In this document: in pieces, positions 58,668-64,000 of the stretch | Layout: every line of letters starts with the position of its first letter | Numbering within the stretch: position 1 is the stretch's first letter | Source of the DNA: Trichoplax sp. H2 | Taxonomy: Eukaryota > Placozoa > Uniplacotomia > Trichoplacea | Assembly: GCA_003344405.1 (NCBI GenBank) | Contig: NOWV01000082.1 | Coordinates: forward strand, 1-64,000 | Length of the DNA: 64,000 nt | Direction of reading: 5' to 3' | Notes under the pieces: generated by a model | Told to the model about the DNA's origin: nothing | The model's input: the letters and a program-made list of their open reading frames with translations, nothing else | Databases searched by the model: none | Position numbers and translations under genes: made by a program

Positions 58668-60341
58668 ATGGTTCCTCCGCCACCTCCCCCTCCACCGCCA
58701 CCACCTTCAGGATCTGTCCCGAACATTGCGTCGTCCAAGTTGCTAAATCCTTCTGGAGAAGTTACACACTCAACCTCAGCTAAGCCAGACGAAAGTCGCA
58801 ATTCACTACTTTCATCTATTCGTGCTGGAAAGCAGTTAAGGAAGACAACGACAGTTGATAAAAGTGGTCCGCTTCTGCCAAAAAGTACGGTAGTGACATA
58901 GTATTTCAGTTGTATTATTATCGTTATCAATAGCTTATTATTACAAATATGAAAGTTATGAGGCAAGAAATACACACGTCGTGATACCATAATTGCAATG
59001 ACTGGTTGGAAGTACTACACTGTACTGTATGTTTGTGTTCTAACTTGTGATTACTCAAAATACTTAATTTTCGAAGAACAAACAAGCTCGGATTCAGGGA
59101 GTCGTACGGATCAAGTTAGTTCCCGTGGCCCTGCAAATCTTGGTGGGTTATTTGCAGGTGGAATGCCGAGTCTGAGACCAACAAATAGCCGCTTTTCATC
59201 GGCTGCTAATACAGGTTTGGCTATTAATAAAATCGTGTTTATTTATAAACAGCTCAAGATATCGATGTATTTGACTAACCACTTAGTTATTAGTTGCTTC
59301 TTTAAAGTTGTAACAGCACCGGTATCATTGGAAATTTGTTACTTATTCAATCGCTGTTGCATTCCGTTTCATAGGTAAGCCTACAAGCGATCAGCCGCCG
59401 TTCATGAAATTTCCGTCAAGATCATCTGACCAAATTTCAGTAAACCAGACAATTGGAACGGATAATAAATCTCAGGTAATTGAATTAATTATTATGTGCA
59501 ATTACTTGACTACATAATGACCGTTCCAAACAATTTTTAGTTAAAGACAGCACTACAGAAGTTCTAACATGCAGGTTATTTCATTCTATAGTGAACATAC
59601 TTGAATGCACTTAGGAAACAATCTTCTTCATTATTCAGGTTCCACACTTCTCTAATAGATCCGCCATTGAGTCACAATCAGCGACTCCAGCGACAAGAAT
59701 TCAACGTAATCGCCCTAGTGAAATATCGTCAACATCTCAACAAACTGTAAGTGAGCCATCCAATATAGCGTCTACAATGCCATCATTTTCGTTACCTGAT
59801 AGAATTCCAATGAATTCTGGAAGTTTCATGACATTTGAAGGTATCCAGAAACGTTATCGATTTAGATGATCATAGTAGCTGTTTATATTACGTATTACAA
59901 TATTACTATTTCTGGATTTGTAACCTATACTCCGTAACTTTGATATTTGCAAGCGAGTTTCGAATCACGTTTTACTTTTCAAGCCGAGCTGCCACCGCCT
60001 GAACCATTTAATCCAAATTTATCGAAAAATTATCCCAGTAAAAAAGAAAAAGAAAAGAGTAAATCTTTACGAACAGATTAATTTACCGCTAAGTATAAGA
60101 ATCATAATTCTATCTGTAACTAATTATGTATTTACTACTATTTGTTGCAGCGAAATCTAAGGCACCTCTTCCTCCAAAAAATCACCATGATTTGAAAGAG
60201 ACTTTCCGTGCACCAACGAGAGCAGCCCCGGATAGACCTGCGCCATTTCCTCCAGCAACAACTCGACCTGCTCCAGACAGGCCACCACCACCACGACCTA
60301 GTTCAAGACCCCCACCTCCGCCGCCTCCTAGGAAGAAATAA
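58668..60341 (+). CDS. WIPF: WASP-interacting protein / verprolin family
   Basis: WIP proteins bind actin through WH2, stabilise and recruit N-WASP, and promote Arp2/3-driven actin assembly. Six exons, 58668-58884, 59098-59214, 59375-59475, 59639-59840, 59954-60058 and 60151-60341, total 933 bp and 310 aa. Order: MVPP plus polyproline (residues 3-13; profilin or SH3 ligand), then WH2 at about residues 48-72 (RNSLLSSIRAGKQLRKT, where the KQLRKT matches the verprolin KLKK element), then NLGGLFAGGMPSLRPT as in WIP, a Ser/Thr-rich linker, and the WASP-binding segment SFESRFTFQAELPPPEPFNP with KNYPSKK. A Pro-rich tail ends PPPPPPPRKK. The start is the only ATG before the polyproline. It is shorter than vertebrate WIP (about 500 aa) because the central proline region is reduced, and the tail after the WASP-binding segment is longer. 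Confidence 0.92.
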
Positions 60342-62134
60342 GGCTATCATTGATACGTTTTAATGACCTAGATATATATCAGGATACTGATGTTACACTA
60401 TAGATGAATTGATTAATTATATTTATAATTATCTGTCAATTGGACTAAATTTTATATGCTTATAGTTGACTTTCTTATAAAAATATAGTAATATTGGTTT
60501 ATAAATCTCTAGAACATTGCTTAAGAGTATGAGAACGCTTTTATATAAACTACAATTAATAAATGAGAGTTCCTCCCTTCATTCATTCAATAATAATTAT
60601 CAGATACTTCTCACTGTAAAAAATCTTTTATTAATGGGACTTGTTTATTATCATTCTGTTCAATCGTTCTATCATATCGATAAAATTTCCGTTCGTTTAG
60701 TTACTTAGACGTGCATATAAAATTGGTTTACCGGAATTATTAATAATTAACATTTGCATTCAGTATCATACCAGTTAGAAAAGAGAATACTCGTACATTC
60801 TTTCCCTGAATGGCACGTATTCTAGTCATGATTTCGAACTCTGACTTGTCCTTAGCATATTTATGAATCGCAGTCGTTTATATCGTAACATCATCCATAA
60901 AAGTTTTTAAATTCTATTGTGCAATACGCATATATCTATTATGTAATTGTGGCTAACTTTGCAATTTTTGAAATGAACAACCTTTTGCCTTCAATTGCAT
61001 TATCAAAATCTTAGCTTAAAATGTTTTCTAATGCTTTCTTTATTCCAAGAACTGATTAATGTTATCACTGTGATATATAATTACTTGCGATAATTAAAAT
61101 TTGATTTCGTAAGATGATGTCTTACAATCAATGTGGAAAATTTGCAGGTTTAAATTCGTACTTTACAGAAGTCCAAACCTGCTATAGTTTTGCACATGTC
61201 GGAATACTAACTGTAATCTCTCATTCTCTCGTATCTAAATTAGTAGCACCTTGTGAATCTCTAACGCCTCTGACATGCGGTACGCTTTAACGGTAATGCT
61301 AATACCTGTGATCAGATTAATATTTATTATCGATGACTCGCTCACTAGGTGTTATACAATATTTACTAATAGTAAAGGCAATTAATTCTGCAAGCCTAGC
61401 TACTGGATACCTCTTTTAAACCGCTTCTTAATTAAGTAACAATTATATAATCAGTGATCTAGAGGTATCGGGTAGATATTAGACTGAGACGGTTAATGAA
61501 TGACTTTACTGATAATTGTAATCATCCCCCATAGCTATAATTACGTCACCGCAAAATAATAGTGTTTGCAGCCATTTGAATTTCAACTTTGCAGTTATAA
61601 TCAGTATTTTAAACAAGGCAGTATCAAATCAGCTGCTAACAGTTACAACCGGAAATCCCAATAATACAGGTTGCGGTTTATAGTAATTCATAGCAGCTAT
61701 TGGGATTACACGAATGCACTTCCAAATGTCATTGGCATGCACATGCAAAGACATTTCTTCGATCCTATTGATAAGTATCGCGGACTTTAAAGTAGGAATA
61801 TACAAATGCAGCATAATACTGCACATGTAATAGAAAAAGCATCATAATTTTAGCTACTACTATGACGTAGTTAGTACTAAAGTAAAGTACCGCTCATTCA
61901 AAATTGTAGATTTATAGCTAAGATCATGTATTCAATGTATCTAGGGACGAATAACTACAAATATTGCGATATCTTAGGAAAATCAACGCTGCAAATGATG
62001 TAGTTATCAGAAAATCAAATATATAAATTAATAAATTTTTAATACAATTATGAGCTTTATCTTAAACAGTGTTATTGCACTTACATAATCACAGATTATC
62101 TATTTATATATTTTATCTAAGAGTTTAATAATAT
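60342..62134. other. Interval downstream of the WIP gene
   Basis: AT-rich sequence without a recognisable exon and without dense satellite. ORFs at 60517-60708 (+) and 61629-61826 (-) have no family features. If the minus-strand membrane candidate is real, this is a tail-to-tail interval. Confidence 0.55.
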
Positions 62135-63419
62135 CTAATTCAAATTTATGGAAGACGATTTCTTGCCGCGAAAATGACTGTACACTAGATAATTTGAGAA
62201 AATTAATACTGTTAGATAAAATACCAATACACGCATTATTATCACTGGATAGAAAACTACATAAAGTGTTAGAAAGATTTTAATAAATATATTACGTTTA
62301 TCTAACGTACCAATAAATTCTTCATTCAAGTCAACCAGTGACACTGAATTTTTTTCTCCTCCGAACATAATGGAAGCATTGTCGGGGCAAAAGCAAGAAC
62401 AGTATACCTTACCCTAAATTCGAGCGATAAAGATCAATTGAAGCAACTTGTACAAGTTTAAACTATAAATACCCTTAAATCGAGTAGAAATATGATCTCA
62501 TTCTTATAATATACTCACGATATTAAGGTTTTTTGAACTGATAAATTTTGGAGTATTCCCCTGGATATATGAAATAATTTTCCGTTAACTACACGTACTT
62601 ATATGATAACGTATGGAATAGTTTACAAATCCAGTAGCATTTTGAATATCATTGATTAAATTTCTACGCAACAGCTGTTCAATCGAGTCGGAGTCACTTT
62701 GACTACGTGATAATATTTGGAACCGAATGTTGGAGCAATAATATCTGGAATACATAGATGAACTAAATTTTACCATAATTGTGAATGAATCCGTCACTGT
62801 ATTACTAGGACTCTTGCAGAAAAAATTTGGCTCACGTTCACATAAAACGGAAAGACAACGCGAGTACTAGGGTGAAATTTTTCTGTGGAGTCCTTGATAT
62901 GATTACCATAATATTAAAATGCAGTAAATAGTAAAATAATCATTACGAACACATAGATTTACAAAAGTATATCTGGGCAAAACATCACCCCATAAATTTG
63001 AGATACAGCAAAACGAAAGTAAAACTCTTACATTGCATGAATACTTTGTCTTCCATATTGTGTATTTAAGTATTTTAAAGTATGCAAAGTTCGCCCTAGC
63101 TTACTTACTGCATCATAACAAGTACTGACGTTAAGGTACTTTCCAAATTTAATTTAAATAGGCACCAAAATCGGGCCTCTGCACTCCGACAATCAATTAT
63201 TTACGCCTAAGTGTTCATAATTAACTTTTAAGTAACAGTTGCAGATAGTATCTCACGAACTGCTAAATGAACGGTAAGAGTAAGGATACTGAAATATGTT
63301 GCTATAGTATTACTTAAGCTTATAAAATGATCCACAATACTCGTATTAAATGCTAGCGTAGACAAGCGACACAATGATAGACAAGATATTATCGTCAACA
63401 CTATCAACCTGCACCTCAT
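62135..63419 (-). CDS. Candidate small secreted or single-pass membrane protein (doubtful)
   Basis: No family is recognised. A minus-strand ORF starting at 63419 begins with a good signal-peptide pattern (MRCRLIVLTIISCLSLC, then STLA). A 260-bp open stretch (about 62590-62850) reads CEREPNFFCKSPSNT and later NATGF, with cysteines and possible N-glycosylation sites. A stretch at about 62293-62400 reads CSCFCPDNAS. The final open stretch reads MRVLVFYLTVLIFSNYLVY and then a basic tail ending at 62135. That order would make a type I membrane protein. I could not make all splice phases agree: the first exon leaves one base, while the cysteine exon needs zero. Some or all of these pieces may be chance ORFs. 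Confidence 0.28.
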
Positions 63420-63748
63420 GTGAAGGCCTTTAAATTACCTCTATAATATCTCTTATGATTTTCGAAGTCGTAATAAACAACGTAATTACTGTAATTTCAT
63501 TACATTCCATTTTTATGCTTAATGTACGACAGTATTACAACATGCAATCAATGCTATCGTACAAATCAACTTAAAGGAGACCAAAGAAAGCATTAACTGC
63601 AAATATAAAGCATAAAGCTTATAGAATGATATCAATTATTAATTTGAAAACGTATTTCCTCGTAATCTGTACGAATAGCGGCTGCCAGCTTCATGTTTTA
63701 AGTGTAACACATACGAGGTATGGTGCATAATAAATCTCAGCTTATTAC

Positions 63749-64000
63749 CGTAATATCCCAGACTTTTACAGTCTTATCTATAGAAGACGTAACCAGAAGA
63801 CCTTCTGTTTGATAACTCAGAGCAAGATCTAGCCATTTATGGAAAGAAATTACGATACGCGCTTAACTTATGCAATAAGCGGTCACTACTATTAAAGCGA
63901 TTACGCACTTGCGGAAAACATTAAAAAAATAAATAACGAAAATCAGTTTATAGTTCTAAACCTGTAATAGACATGTTATGAGCACAGATCCGAAATATGT
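63749..64000 (-). CDS. PWP1: WD40 protein, probably PWP1 (partial)
   Basis: Two exons are visible. The first, from about 64000 down to 63962, reads FRICAHNMSIT. The second, 63828-63749, reads DLALSYQTEGLLVTSSIDKTVKVWDI and ends at a GTAATA donor. They join in phase (ACA G|AT CTT). This is one complete WD40 blade ending in the VWD signature. The AHN...SITDL...GLLVTSS pattern resembles the late blade of PWP1, a nucleolar or chromatin WD40 protein needed for rRNA synthesis. Other WD40 families cannot be excluded from one blade. Upstream exons lie beyond the right edge. Downstream exons were not identified between 63420 and 63748. Confidence 0.5.

Noticed and set aside
58598-58990. 130-codon minus-strand ORF with polyglycine
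   Set aside because: It is the antisense of the WIP exon. The polyglycine is the complement of the proline codons.

Overview
This is a eukaryotic nuclear window of roughly 35% GC. Every recognisable gene is cut into many short exons separated by small GT-AG introns, mostly 60-500 bp. The gene set includes a KASH-type nuclear-envelope protein, a WASP-interacting protein, ODF3/SHIPPO, TTLL1, 26S proteasome Rpn9, Arp6, thioredoxin and the Fe-S assembly factor CIAO3. It points to a ciliated animal or a close holozoan relative with a compact genome (about one gene per 5-6 kb). I cannot name the species. Gene structures were built by hand from splice signals, reading-frame phase and remembered family motifs, so individual exon edges may be a few bases off where stated.

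Layout, left to right. 1-2724: repeat-rich non-coding DNA. 2725-18283 (+): a protein of about 1,480 residues with an N-terminal EF-hand-like region, long coiled coils, three QT motifs and a C-terminal membrane anchor (KASH5/LRMP-like). 19725-26765 (+): TTLL1, 421 aa in 13 exons. 27656-31275 (-): PSMD13/Rpn9. 33230-33810 (+): a 149-aa ORF resembling the N-terminus of the KIAA2012 family. 34369-38345 (+): a highly charged coiled-coil protein, possibly the rest of the same gene. 40303-41854 (-): ODF3/CIMAP1A. 43845-48150 (+): ACTR6. 49596-50382 (-): thioredoxin. 52972-56398 (-): CIAO3/NAR1. 58668-60341 (+): WIP/verprolin, 310 aa. 62135-63419 (-): a doubtful membrane-protein candidate. 63749-64000 (-): two exons of a WD40 protein, probably PWP1, running off the right edge.

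Several genes share a theme of microtubules, cilia and nuclear positioning (KASH protein, TTLL1 tubulin polyglutamylase, ODF3, possibly the KIAA2012-like gene). The others are general housekeeping genes, and nothing suggests an operon or co-transcription.

The most striking non-genic signal is a degenerate pentamer satellite. It is (TACTG)n switching to its complement (CAGTA)n, so each switch point makes the palindrome TACTGTACAGTA. By eye its dense clusters fall in all three intervals between divergently transcribed genes, upstream of the first gene, around the 5' side of the thioredoxin gene, and in the one very large intron of the KASH gene. The convergent (tail-to-tail) intervals hold only isolated copies. 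This distribution is the observation most worth testing.
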